A DNA stretch of 22,850 nt, taken from the NCBI RefSeq assembly GCF_007830595.1, contig NZ_VLLD01000020.1; one strand, 5' to 3'. The number at the start of each line of letters is the position of its first letter. The stretch's first letter is position 1. Below are positions 14,975-22,536 of the stretch, in pieces. The position numbers and the translations under genes were made by a program. The DNA is from Treponema_B putidum (GTDB lineage: Bacteria; Spirochaetota; Spirochaetia; Treponematales; Treponemataceae). Below the pieces are notes generated by a model. It was not told the DNA's origin. It saw only the letters and a program-made list of their open reading frames with translations, and did no database searches.

Positions 14975-17248
14975 ATGAAATTTGATGCTGAAGTAAAAAA
15001 AATGGTGGACGCTTACGGCGGATGGATGGAAAGCGATTTTGAAAACAGGGCAGGGGGGACAGGCCGCATGACTAAGGCCCTTTATCCCTATACCCGTCTT
15101 TTTTCGCCTATTTTAATTAACAAAACAAAAATTAAAAACCGTGTTGTCATGGGACCTATGGGAAACATAAATATGTGTGAAGAATCGGGACGGCCAAACA
15201 AAAAAATGCTTGAATATTTTTTTGCCAGAGCTGAAGGCGGTGTAGGTTTATTGACAACCGGCCTTATTCCAATAAGTCATGGAATAGATCACTCGGTAAC
15301 GGAGCCTCATAATTATTCTTATTTTCCGCGTATCGACGGAACGAGAACCAATCTTGCAGGCTGGAGGGATCTGGCTCAGGGCTGTCATGCTTTCGGAAGT
15401 AAGATCTTTATTCAATTAACCCCGGGACTGGGACGTGTAGGAAATCCTCAATGTCTTTTAACCAAGTTTAGATTTCCCGTGTCTGCTTCAAATAATCCCA
15501 ACTTTTATATTTCCGAAATTCCCAGCTTGCGTCTTTCAGGCAGAGCCTTAGGAAAAATTATAAAAAATGCAGGGCAGGCTGCCGCCGATGCCAAGGAGTG
15601 CGGGCTTGACGGAGTATATCTTCACGGCCATGAAGGCTATCTTCTTGAACAATTGACCAATCCGGCCTTTAACCGCCGTAAGATCGGAAAATATGCCGAC
15701 TGGCAAAGATTCGGGCTTGATATTGTAAAAGAGATAAGGAAAAGGGCCGGCGCCGACTATCCTATAATGTATCGCATAGACCTTTCTCTTGCCCTTAATG
15801 AGACCTACGGAGAAGAAGGCATGAAAGTTCGGCAGCTTAAAAAATTTAAAAACGGAAGAACAATAAAAGAAACCCTTGACTATATGAAAAATCTTGTAAA
15901 ATGCGGCGTAGATATTTTTGACGTAGACCTCGGATGCTATGATAACTGGTGGCTTCCTCATCCTCCGGGCGGAATGCCCGCAGGCTGCTTTCTTGAAGTT
16001 TCCAAAATAGTAAAAGATTATTTTGCTTCCAATAATATTATATCTAATGCCGGAATCCCCGTTCCTGTAGTTGCTGTCGGCAAGTTGGGCTATCCCGATG
16101 TTGCTGAAACTGCATTGAGAAACGGCGAATGCGATATGGTAATGCTTGCCCGCCCCTTATTGGCCGATGCCGAGTGGTGCAATAAAGCTTACGCAGGCAG
16201 GGTAGAAGATATTAGGCCATGTATCGGATGCCAGGAAGGCTGTATCAACGAATTTGTTTTAGGAGGGCATCCTCAATGTGCCGTAAATCCCAGAACAGGT
16301 TTTGAAGATGTTCTTCCCTTTGATGCTCCTTCAGCAGAGGTAAAAAAGAATATCGGTGTTATAGGTGCCGGGCCTGCCGGCATTTTATTTGCAGTTAAGG
16401 CAGCAAAGAGGGGACATAATGTAGAACTTTTTGAAAAAACGGACAGAGTCGGCGGCAGCGTAATTACTGGAAGTGTGCCTAAGATTAAATATGATTTTGA
16501 AAATTATTTAACCTATCTTCAAGCAAAGGTAGAAAAGGCTAAGTCTATGCCTAATTTTAAACTTTCTTTAAACACTGAAGTTGATCTCAATTTTCTAAAA
16601 AACAAAAAATTCGATGTCTTGGTTTTTGCATACGGAGGTAAACCTATTTCTCTTTCCGTTCCGGGAATGGAAAAGATAAAGACAATCCAGGCTGTAGATC
16701 TTCTTTTAAATCCTAAAGAGGCTGAAAATGCTCAAAAGATTGTTATAATAGGCGGAGGTGTTGTAGGATGCGAAACGGCCTATTGGCTAAAATATGAGCA
16801 CAAAAAAGATGTTACGGTACTGGAAATGCTTCCGTATTTTATGAAAGGAGTTTGTACTGCTAACAGGGGTTACCTTATCTACTATATGAAAAAAGCCGGT
16901 GTTAAACTTTTAAATTGCGCAAAACTTATAGGGCTTGATTCGGGAAAAGCTATTGTAGAAAAAAACATTTCGAAAGGTGTGCCTAATCCATATAATACTT
17001 GGCAGCCCATCTTGCCTGAAAACATACCTAACCCGCTTGCGAAAAAAATAGGCACCGAAACTCAAAAGATTGAACTGGAGGCCGACTTAATAGTCTTTGC
17101 CGTTGGAAACAAAACCGATGACGACCTTTATTTTGCAGCCCAAACTAAAAACATAGCTCCCGAAATTTATAATATCGGAGACAGCTCTTGTTCGGGAAAG
17201 GTTTTGGAAGCAACTCGTGCTGCGCAAAGATTAGCTGCCGGAATTTAG
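14975..17248 (+). CDS. Old-yellow-enzyme-type FMN/4Fe-4S/FAD oxidoreductase (2,4-dienoyl-CoA reductase-like)
   Basis: A 757-residue enzyme of the FadH / trimethylamine dehydrogenase / enoate reductase class. After a leader of about 40 residues comes an OYE TIM barrel (LFSPILINKTKIKNRVVMGP, about 42-61; VYLHGHEGYLLEQ at 214-226). A four-cysteine cluster motif follows (C416, C419, C423, C435, spacing 2-3-11 as in FadH). Next are an FAD-binding GVIGAGPAGI (461-470) and an NAD(P)-type IVIIGGGVVGCE (589-600). Such enzymes pass electrons from NAD(P)H through FAD and Fe-S to FMN to reduce activated C=C bonds. It is longer than FadH (about 670) owing to the N-terminal leader and an insert near 285-335. 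It lies 83 bases after aconitase X with GGAGG upstream, and may act on the product of that dehydratase; this is inference. Confidence 0.85.
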   Translation: MKFDAEVKKMVDAYGGWMESDFENRAGGTGRMTKALYPYTRLFSPILINKTKIKNRVVMGPMGNINMCEESGRPNKKMLEYFFARAEGGVGLLTTGLIPISHGIDHSVTEPHNYSYFPRIDGTRTNLAGWRDLAQGCHAFGSKIFIQLTPGLGRVGNPQCLLTKFRFPVSASNNPNFYISEIPSLRLSGRALGKIIKNAGQAAADAKECGLDGVYLHGHEGYLLEQLTNPAFNRRKIGKYADWQRFGLDIVKEIRKRAGADYPIMYRIDLSLALNETYGEEGMKVRQLKKFKNGRTIKETLDYMKNLVKCGVDIFDVDLGCYDNWWLPHPPGGMPAGCFLEVSKIVKDYFASNNIISNAGIPVPVVAVGKLGYPDVAETALRNGECDMVMLARPLLADAEWCNKAYAGRVEDIRPCIGCQEGCINEFVLGGHPQCAVNPRTGFEDVLPFDAPSAEVKKNIGVIGAGPAGILFAVKAAKRGHNVELFEKTDRVGGSVITGSVPKIKYDFENYLTYLQAKVEKAKSMPNFKLSLNTEVDLNFLKNKKFDVLVFAYGGKPISLSVPGMEKIKTIQAVDLLLNPKEAENAQKIVIIGGGVVGCETAYWLKYEHKKDVTVLEMLPYFMKGVCTANRGYLIYYMKKAGVKLLNCAKLIGLDSGKAIVEKNISKGVPNPYNTWQPILPENIPNPLAKKIGTETQKIELEADLIVFAVGNKTDDDLYFAAQTKNIAPEIYNIGDSSCSGKVLEATRAAQRLAAGI

Positions 17249-17278
17249 TTTGCTTAATAAATTGTGATTTAATATTAA

Positions 17279-17313
17279 GAAAGCCTCAAAAACTTAAGTT
17301 TTTCGAGGCTTTC
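17279..17313. terminator. Bidirectional terminator between the oxidoreductase and opdB
   Basis: GAAAGCCTC (17279-17287) pairs with GAGGCTTTC (17305-17313). The inner AAAAACTT / AAGTTTTT pairs with one mismatch. It lies between converging genes and should stop both transcripts. Confidence 0.7.
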
Positions 17314-17357
17314 CTTAGAATTTAACTTGCAATAATAAAACTCTCTAAGGCTAAGGC

Positions 17358-19415
17358 TTACTTATTGATTCCTGCCATGTTAAGGATAAAGGCATATTCA
17401 AAAGCAGTATCTTTAATCATGTCATAGCGGCCTGTAGCTCCGCCGTGTCCTGAATCCATGTTCATGTGTAGGATTAAGATATTATCTCCGGTTTTCTTTG
17501 CACGCAGCTTTGCAGTATATTTTGCAGGCTCATGGAAAAGCACTTGAGAATCGTTTAAACCTCCGGTTACAAGCATGTGCGGATAATTTTTTGCTTCGAT
17601 ATTGTCATAAGGAGAATAAGAAAGCATGTAATTATAATATTCCTCTTCGTTAGGGTTTCCCCACTCTTCGTATTCGCCTGTTGTAAGGGGCAAAGAATCA
17701 TCGAGCATAGTAGTAACGACATCTATAAAGGGAACGGCAGCAACAACAGAATGGAAAAGATTCGGCCTCATATTTGTAACTGCACCCATGAGAAGACCGC
17801 CCGCACTTCCGCCCATTATTGCAAGTTTATCGGAAGAAGTATATTTTTGAGAAATAAGGTATTCGGCACAGGCTATAAAATCGGTAAAAGTGTTTTTCTT
17901 TTTTAAGAGCTTACCGTCCTCATACCACTGTTCTCCCATGTCGCTTCCGCCCCTGATTTGAGCAATGATATAAACAAAGCCCCGCTCAACAAGACTGTAA
18001 ACGCTAGGACTGAAATATACATCGGAGCTGTAGCCGTAACTTCCATAAGAATAAAGAAGTGCAGGCGCTGAACCATTCTTTACAAAACCTTTTTTATAAA
18101 CGGCGGCCATAGGAACCTTCACTCCGTCAGCAGCCGTTGCCCAAAGCCTTTCTACAATGTAATTATCCGGATTAAAACCTGATGGAACTTCCTGCTGTTT
18201 TAACAAGACCGATTTTCCCGTAAGCATATCGTAATCATATACGCTGCTTGGACGGTTTAATGAAGTGTAAATATAGCGTACCTTATCGCAAGCGTATTCC
18301 GGGTTTGCACCTAAATAAGCCGTATAAACGGGTTCGGGGAAAGAAATATTTTTTACCTCTCCGTTTTTAAGAGACTTAATTTCAATCTCGATGAGTCCGT
18401 TTTTACGAAGCTCCAATACGAGGTAGGATTCAAATACGGATACATCTTCAATGCGGACATTTTTGTCGTGAGCTCTTTCTTCCTTCCATGTAGATTTATC
18501 TGAATAGGAGGAACGTGGAGCGGAATAGATTTTGCCGTTTAAGTTTTGTTTGTCCTTATAGCGGATAAAAAACTTTTCCTTGTGCGGGTAAACGGAGTAT
18601 TCGGTATCCTTAACGCGGGGAAGAAAGATTTTAAATTCTTCTTCAGGTTTATCGGCATAAATAAAGCGTTCTTCCGAGGTGGTAGAACTTGAGCTTGAAA
18701 TAAAAATAAATTCCTTTGTCTTTGTGCCCTGCACATAGCAGGAAAACTTTACATCTTTTTCTTCGTAGACAAGGGTTCCTTTTTCTTCATCAAGTTTTTG
18801 CCTTAGGATCTTACTTGAACGCAAGGTGCTGTCGATTGCACTGTAAAAAAGAGTTTGACTGTCTGATGCCCAAGCTGCGGTAACGGCTCCGTTGTAGCTG
18901 AAGCCTATATCTTTTCCGGTTTCCAAATCGCGTATCTTTAAAATAAATTCCGCAAAGGAACCTGTTTCGTTATAAAAATAGCAAGCTTTTTTATTGTCGG
19001 GACTTACAACATAGTCGTCGAAAATAAAGGCTTGCTTTCCTTCGGCCATTTTGTTTACATCGAAAATGATTTCTTCGGCTGAATCAAGAGACGCTTTTTT
19101 TCTGCAATAGGTTCTGTACTGCTTTCCCTTTTCGACACGGTTATAATAATAATAGCCGTTTTCAAAAACAGGATAGGTTTCATCATCTTCTTTTATGCGG
19201 CCTACAATTTCATCATAAATAGATTTTTGCAAATCTTTTGAAGAAGCCATTATCTTATCAGTATAAGCATTTTCGGCATTTAGGTAATCGATAACTTTTT
19301 TATCGGTCTTGTCTTTTAACCAATAATAATTATCGATTCTTGTTTTCCCAAACTTTTCAAAACGTGTTTCTTTTATTTCCGCAATAGGCGGCTTTTCAAA
19401 ATCTGATTGTTTCAA
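17358..19415 (-). CDS. opdB: Oligopeptidase B (prolyl oligopeptidase family S9A, trypsin-like)
   Basis: A 685-residue serine peptidase that cleaves after Arg/Lys in short peptides. T. denticola OpdB is a known trypsin-like activity of this type. An N-terminal beta-propeller region precedes the alpha/beta-hydrolase domain. The catalytic triad is Ser537 in MGGSAGG, Asp622 in GGLNDSQV and His657 in MDSGHGGATG. YSYGSYGYSSD and IRGGSDMGEQWYEDGK are standard oligopeptidase B blocks. No signal peptide is seen. The start is TTG 19415, with AGGAG 8 bases upstream and a clear promoter at 19470-19442. It is a single-gene unit whose 3' end faces the oxidoreductase gene across a terminator. Length matches the family. 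Confidence 0.95.
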   Translation of the reverse strand: MKQSDFEKPPIAEIKETRFEKFGKTRIDNYYWLKDKTDKKVIDYLNAENAYTDKIMASSKDLQKSIYDEIVGRIKEDDETYPVFENGYYYYNRVEKGKQYRTYCRKKASLDSAEEIIFDVNKMAEGKQAFIFDDYVVSPDNKKACYFYNETGSFAEFILKIRDLETGKDIGFSYNGAVTAAWASDSQTLFYSAIDSTLRSSKILRQKLDEEKGTLVYEEKDVKFSCYVQGTKTKEFIFISSSSSTTSEERFIYADKPEEEFKIFLPRVKDTEYSVYPHKEKFFIRYKDKQNLNGKIYSAPRSSYSDKSTWKEERAHDKNVRIEDVSVFESYLVLELRKNGLIEIEIKSLKNGEVKNISFPEPVYTAYLGANPEYACDKVRYIYTSLNRPSSVYDYDMLTGKSVLLKQQEVPSGFNPDNYIVERLWATAADGVKVPMAAVYKKGFVKNGSAPALLYSYGSYGYSSDVYFSPSVYSLVERGFVYIIAQIRGGSDMGEQWYEDGKLLKKKNTFTDFIACAEYLISQKYTSSDKLAIMGGSAGGLLMGAVTNMRPNLFHSVVAAVPFIDVVTTMLDDSLPLTTGEYEEWGNPNEEEYYNYMLSYSPYDNIEAKNYPHMLVTGGLNDSQVLFHEPAKYTAKLRAKKTGDNILILHMNMDSGHGGATGRYDMIKDTAFEYAFILNMAGINK

Positions 19416-19441
19416 TTTATTTCTCCTATAATTTAGAGTGC

Positions 19442-19470
19442 ATTATAAGCCCTTTCTAACTTTATGTCTA
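19442..19470 (-). promoter_or_regulatory. Promoter of opdB
   Basis: On the minus strand, TAGACA (19470-19465), a 17-base spacer and a perfect TATAAT (19447-19442), 27 bases upstream of the TTG start. Confidence 0.65.
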
Positions 19471-19633
19471 CCGGATAGTTTATGTAAAATTAAGCAGTCT
19501 CAAAGATATAAAAAACACACAGGGCATTTTAATAGATGCCCAAATTCCCTTCCGAAAACATAAAACGCTTCGGCGGCTTTAAGATGCTGAGAAGCAGGTA
19601 TCTTGGGATTTTGAATTCCCGATTTTTATATGA

Positions 19634-19683
19634 CAAGTATACTTGCAAGTATACTTGACGGATAAATAAAAAAGCTGTATACT
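19634..19683 (+). promoter_or_regulatory. Tandem palindromic operator overlapping the toxin-antitoxin promoter
   Basis: The perfect 12-bp palindrome CAAGTATACTTG occurs twice back-to-back (19634-19645, 19646-19657). The second copy overlaps the -35 TTGACG (19655-19660). A 17-base spacer leads to -10 TATACT (19678-19683). This is the layout expected for autorepression by a dimeric ribbon-helix-helix antitoxin and its toxin complex. Confidence 0.7.
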
Positions 19684-19694
19684 TATAGATACCC

Positions 19695-19745
19695 GACGAG
19701 TTTTTCATAAGTCTTTATTTATAAATGACTTATGAAAAACATCGC
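19695..19745. repeat. Long-stem hairpin with GACGAG / CATCGCA borders
   Basis: GTTTTTCATAAGTC (19700-19713) pairs perfectly with GACTTATGAAAAAC (19727-19740), a 14-bp stem. The borders GACGAGTTTT and AAAACATCGCA are the same as those of the hairpin at 6050-6079, while the inner stem differs. It lies in the predicted 5' leader of the toxin-antitoxin mRNA. Confidence 0.65.
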
Positions 19746-19761
19746 AAGTAAGCTTAAGGTA

Positions 19762-19792
19762 AACCTCTAAAAAACTGAAGTTTTTAGAGGTT
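19762..19792 (+). terminator. Terminator-like hairpin in the toxin-antitoxin leader
   Basis: AACCTCTAAAAAACT (19762-19776) pairs with AGTTTTTAGAGGTT (19779-19792) with one bulged A. It shares its core with the hairpins at 14894 and 17279. No plus-strand gene lies upstream, and no T tract follows. It ends just before the Shine-Dalgarno sequence of the antitoxin. Confidence 0.5.
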
Positions 19793-19814
19793 ATCTATAG
19801 GGGAGGATGGAGCG

Positions 19815-20045
19815 ATGCCGCAAATATCTTTATATGTAAAAGAAAGTCATTTTGAAAAAATTGAAAAAGCCGCTAAAAATGCAAACAAATCCATTTCAGG
19901 CTGGGTTTTGGAAAAAATTCTTCCTCAAATTGAGCCTTCTTACTCCAAAGAATTTATAAATCTTTTCGGATCGGTAGATGATAAAACCTTTAAAAGACCG
20001 GAACAGCCGAAATGGGAAGATGACAGCCCTAGGGAGTTCCTATAA
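19815..20045 (+). CDS. Antitoxin of a type II system (ribbon-helix-helix-like)
   Basis: A 76-residue protein. The N-terminus (PQISLYVKESHFEKIEKAA, then NKSISGWVLEKIL) has the beta-strand plus two-helix pattern of ribbon-helix-helix DNA-binding proteins. The C-terminal half (about 40-76) is acidic and Pro-rich, like the toxin-binding tails of VapB-type antitoxins, ending WEDDSPREFL. The stop codon overlaps the toxin's start by one base (TAATG at 20043-20047), so the two are translated together. GGGAGG lies about 8 bases before the ATG. It probably binds the tandem palindrome at 19634-19657; this follows from layout and is untested. Confidence 0.85.
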   Translation: MPQISLYVKESHFEKIEKAAKNANKSISGWVLEKILPQIEPSYSKEFINLFGSVDDKTFKRPEQPKWEDDSPREFL

Positions 20046-20446
20046 TGTATTATTTGGACACAAATATCTGTATTTATTTTATAAACGGAAAGTATCAATC
20101 CCTCAAAAATAAAATTTTATCTATTCCGCCTTCTAAGATAAGGCTTCCTTCAATTGTAAAGGCAGAGCTTTTATTGGGTGCATATAAAAGCAGCAAAAAG
20201 AAAGACAATCTAAAACGGCTTGAAGTGTTTTTTAAAGAATTTGAAGTAGAGCCATTTTCGGATCAAACGGCATACACATATGCAGATATACGTTCAAAGC
20301 TGGAAAAAAGCAGAACCCTTATCGGGCCTAATGACTTACTTATAGCATCAATAGTTTTATATAATAACGGAACCTTGGTAACAAATAATACAAAAGAATT
20401 TAAAAGGATAAAGACCCTAAAACTCGAAAATTGGGTTGAAAAGTGA
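20045..20446 (+). CDS. vapC: VapC-like PIN-domain ribonuclease toxin
   Basis: A 133-residue PIN-domain protein. VapC toxins are Mg2+-dependent RNases that usually cut tRNA or rRNA. The acidic active-site residues are present: D5 in YYLDTNICI, E41 in VKAELLLGA and D97 in GPNDLLIAS. The fourth position shows VTNNTKEFKRI (N114/N115), where VapC proteins commonly carry Asn or Asp. Size and full length argue for an active toxin. It overlaps the antitoxin by one base and is 24 bases upstream of the MFS gene, which may be read from the same promoter. Confidence 0.93.
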   Translation: MYYLDTNICIYFINGKYQSLKNKILSIPPSKIRLPSIVKAELLLGAYKSSKKKDNLKRLEVFFKEFEVEPFSDQTAYTYADIRSKLEKSRTLIGPNDLLIASIVLYNNGTLVTNNTKEFKRIKTLKLENWVEK

Positions 20447-20470
20447 GTCCTCAAAGGTTAGAATGTTTGT

Positions 20471-21793
20471 ATGCAAATTCAAAAAAGAACGGAAAAGCGT
20501 AATTTATTTTTAATTTATTTCGGCACAATAACTTCGCTGATAGGCGATGAAATAGGAAGCGTGGCTATTTCTATCTGGGTCGCCCTTCAAACAGATAATC
20601 CTATAAATTTTGCCCTTGTTTATTCTGCAGCCAAATTTTCAAGAATTGTTTTTTCTCTTTTTTCGGGTTCAATCGTCGACAGCTTTAACAAAAAGAAGAT
20701 TTTATATTTAAGCGACTCGGCTCAATTAGTTTTAAATATTTTTATTCTATTTTTGATTCTTTTAAATTTAGATTTTAAATTAAAGGTATTTTTGTTTTGT
20801 CTTATAAGTGTTTTGCAAGGTTTTTGCCTGTCCATCTTTAAACCTTCGAGCAGGGCAATTTTGCCCGAAATAATCAATAAAGAAAATTTAAAAAAAGCTA
20901 ATTCGGTTTTAGAAATGAGTAAGAGCTTAATTTCGATGTCGGCCGTAATCTTTGCAGCAGGGCTAGTGATGCTCTTAGGCTGTGAGGTCTGTATTTTAAT
21001 AAATGCCATAACTTTTTTTATATCCGCCCTATCCGAGATTTTTATCCGTTACGATTTTAAAAAGAAAGATGAGCAAAAAAAAGCGGAGTCAAAGTTAAAA
21101 AAAATCTTTGACGGGTACCGCTATGTTTTAAGCGAAAAAGAACTTTTAAGATTTGCATTATTGGCTTCATGCTTAAACTTTTTTTGTACACCTATTTTTT
21201 CGAACATACTGACCTATCAGTTTAAGACGGTTTTTATGTTTAATTGGCAGTCGGCTTTTTCTGTAATAAATAAATTTTTAAAAGATAAAAAATCTTTTTT
21301 AACTCTTCTTTCAACAATTGTTTTTTTCGGCTTAGGAATAGGAAATATACTGGGCAGCCTTGCTTCTCGAAAAGTTTCCGGTAAAAATATAAAATTTTTT
21401 GCTTTGGTTTTGCCGGCCTTTTCTTTTTTGATTTTAGGTTTTTACTTTTGGTTTTTAAAAGAAAATAACTTTTTATTTAATATAATCTTACTCGGCGGTA
21501 TTATCAGCTTATCCGCCCTGCTTGCAGGTTTCAGCATGGGAGTTTTTAATGTCTATGTAACAAGCCTTTACCAAAAAAAAGTGCAACCCGAATTCTTAGG
21601 AAGATTTTTTGCCTTTAATACCGTGTTGATTCAAATATCTTCTCCGATAGGAATGCTTATCGGAAGCAGTATCGCTGCAATAGGCATTTTTTATCCCGTC
21701 TTTCTTTTTGCCGGCAGTATTTTATGTTTTATAACAATTTTTTTAAATGTAAAAATAGAATTTGCCGCTCATTATAAGCAGAACTCAAGTTAA
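20471..21793 (+). CDS. Major facilitator superfamily transporter (drug-efflux-like)
   Basis: A 440-residue integral membrane protein with about 10-12 hydrophobic segments. The N-terminus (LFLIYFGTITSLIGDEIGSVAISIWV) and the first loop with FSGSIVDSFNKKKILYLSD match the MFS motif A region of macrolide-efflux-type MFS proteins. A charged central loop (about residues 190-215, KKKDEQKKAESKLKK) joins the two halves. A substrate cannot be inferred. It follows vapC by 24 bases with AAAGG upstream of its ATG, so it could share the toxin-antitoxin promoter. A 9-bp inverted repeat spanning its stop codon marks its end. Confidence 0.85.
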   Translation: MQIQKRTEKRNLFLIYFGTITSLIGDEIGSVAISIWVALQTDNPINFALVYSAAKFSRIVFSLFSGSIVDSFNKKKILYLSDSAQLVLNIFILFLILLNLDFKLKVFLFCLISVLQGFCLSIFKPSSRAILPEIINKENLKKANSVLEMSKSLISMSAVIFAAGLVMLLGCEVCILINAITFFISALSEIFIRYDFKKKDEQKKAESKLKKIFDGYRYVLSEKELLRFALLASCLNFFCTPIFSNILTYQFKTVFMFNWQSAFSVINKFLKDKKSFLTLLSTIVFFGLGIGNILGSLASRKVSGKNIKFFALVLPAFSFLILGFYFWFLKENNFLFNIILLGGIISLSALLAGFSMGVFNVYVTSLYQKKVQPEFLGRFFAFNTVLIQISSPIGMLIGSSIAAIGIFYPVFLFAGSILCFITIFLNVKIEFAAHYKQNSS

Positions 21794-21812
21794 AATGAGC
21801 GGCGATATTTTA
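21765..21812. terminator. Terminator candidate between the MFS gene and the NikL-like gene
   Basis: CCGCTCATT (21765-21773) pairs perfectly with AATGAGCGG (21794-21802) across a 20-base loop. The MFS stop codon (21791-21793) touches the right arm. The T tract is weak on both sides. It lies between convergent genes. Confidence 0.5.
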
Positions 21813-21822
21813 GATACTTGTT

Positions 21823-22309
21823 TTAAGCTTTTTTATCTAAGACCTTTTTTTTAAATGTTCTAAATTCAAAAAAGAGAAAAATAATTGCGCAGGTATTTAA
21901 AACGGTTAAAATTGTGGGGAGCTTACTAGGTCTTTTTGTTTTCCCGATTTTTTTAGATTTTACAGAAGAATCGCCGGAAGCGGATTCGGTAGAGCCGCCT
22001 TCGTCTGAGCTTTCTTCTTCGCTTGCTTCCCAATAGGCAACATGGCCTGCGCCATCCGCAGCTTCGGCCGACATTACTTTAAGCGAGGGATCAAAGCGGT
22101 AAAAGCCATTATCATCTATAAACACCTTCTTGAATGACATCAAAGCCTCCGTCGGAATAAAGAATTACCTTTGTCCCGGGGGTAAAACCTCCGCCGTCAT
22201 ATTGTACCTGAAAAACTCCCGGTTCTACTAGCTCCAAAAACATTGCATGAGAAAAAGCTGTAAAGCTTACAACAAACAAAAACAATAATGTTAAAGCATA
22301 TTTTTTCAT
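21823..22309 (-). pseudogene. NikL-like small metal-transport protein, split by a +1 frameshift
   Basis: Two overlapping minus-strand frames look like one gene. The first (ATG 22309, after AAGGT) encodes a signal peptide MKKYALTLLFLFVVSFTAFS and FLELVEPGVFQVQYDGGGF, then stops at 22112. The second continues with DDNGFYRFDPSLKVMSAEAA, GAGHVAYWEA, a Glu/Ser-rich linker and a C-terminal membrane helix (ILTVLNTCAIIFLFFEF). Dropping one base from the AAA run (plus strand 22120-22122) joins them as EGVIDDNGFY. Signal peptide plus single C-terminal helix fits NikL, an accessory of ECF nickel/cobalt transporters, and the gene lies directly downstream of a CbiM-type gene. The intact paralogue at 6178 supports the fusion. 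Sequencing error is the main alternative. Confidence 0.7.
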
Positions 22310-22341
22310 AATTTTACCTTCTATCAAAAATATTGATTTTC

Positions 22342-22536
22342 CTATAAATTCCGTTTAAACCAATCGGGCCTTGCCTTCATTATGAGTTTGACGGCAAAAC
22401 CGGTAATTACGGCCTCGACCGCCATTACAACGGAGTGGGAAACAAAGATAGCTATAAAGGTTTCTTTTGCAAAACTTCCGCCCGTCATAAGAAGAACCGA
22501 TAAAACCAAAACTACAAAGATAACAGACAAAGCTCC
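22342..22536 (-). pseudogene. CbiM/NikM-type cobalt/nickel permease, C-terminal fragment
   Basis: The minus-strand frame ending at 22342 encodes about 64 residues: GALSVIFVVLVLSVLLMTGG, SFAKETFIAIFVSHSVVMAV and EAVITGFAVKLIMKARPDWF. This is the usual C-terminus of CbiM/NikM, the substrate-binding membrane subunit of ECF-type Co2+/Ni2+ transporters (last two helices and a basic Arg-Pro tail). Upstream of about 22536 the sequence changes to an ISAs1-type transposase end in a different frame, so the rest of the gene is missing or lies beyond the element. No cbiQ or cbiO lies downstream in the window. The fragment is presumably non-functional. Confidence 0.78.

Larger units (their letters stand above)
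19471..19814 (+). other. Non-coding leader and repeat region upstream of the toxin-antitoxin operon
   Basis: I see no gene here. It holds a hairpin GGGCAT 19522-19527 / ATGCCC 19536-19541 and the tandem palindromic operator and promoter at 19634-19683. It also holds a 14-bp-stem hairpin at 19700-19740 and a terminator-like hairpin at 19762-19792. The stretch 19542-19630 shows no pattern that I can name and may be the remains of an older gene. Confidence 0.55.
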
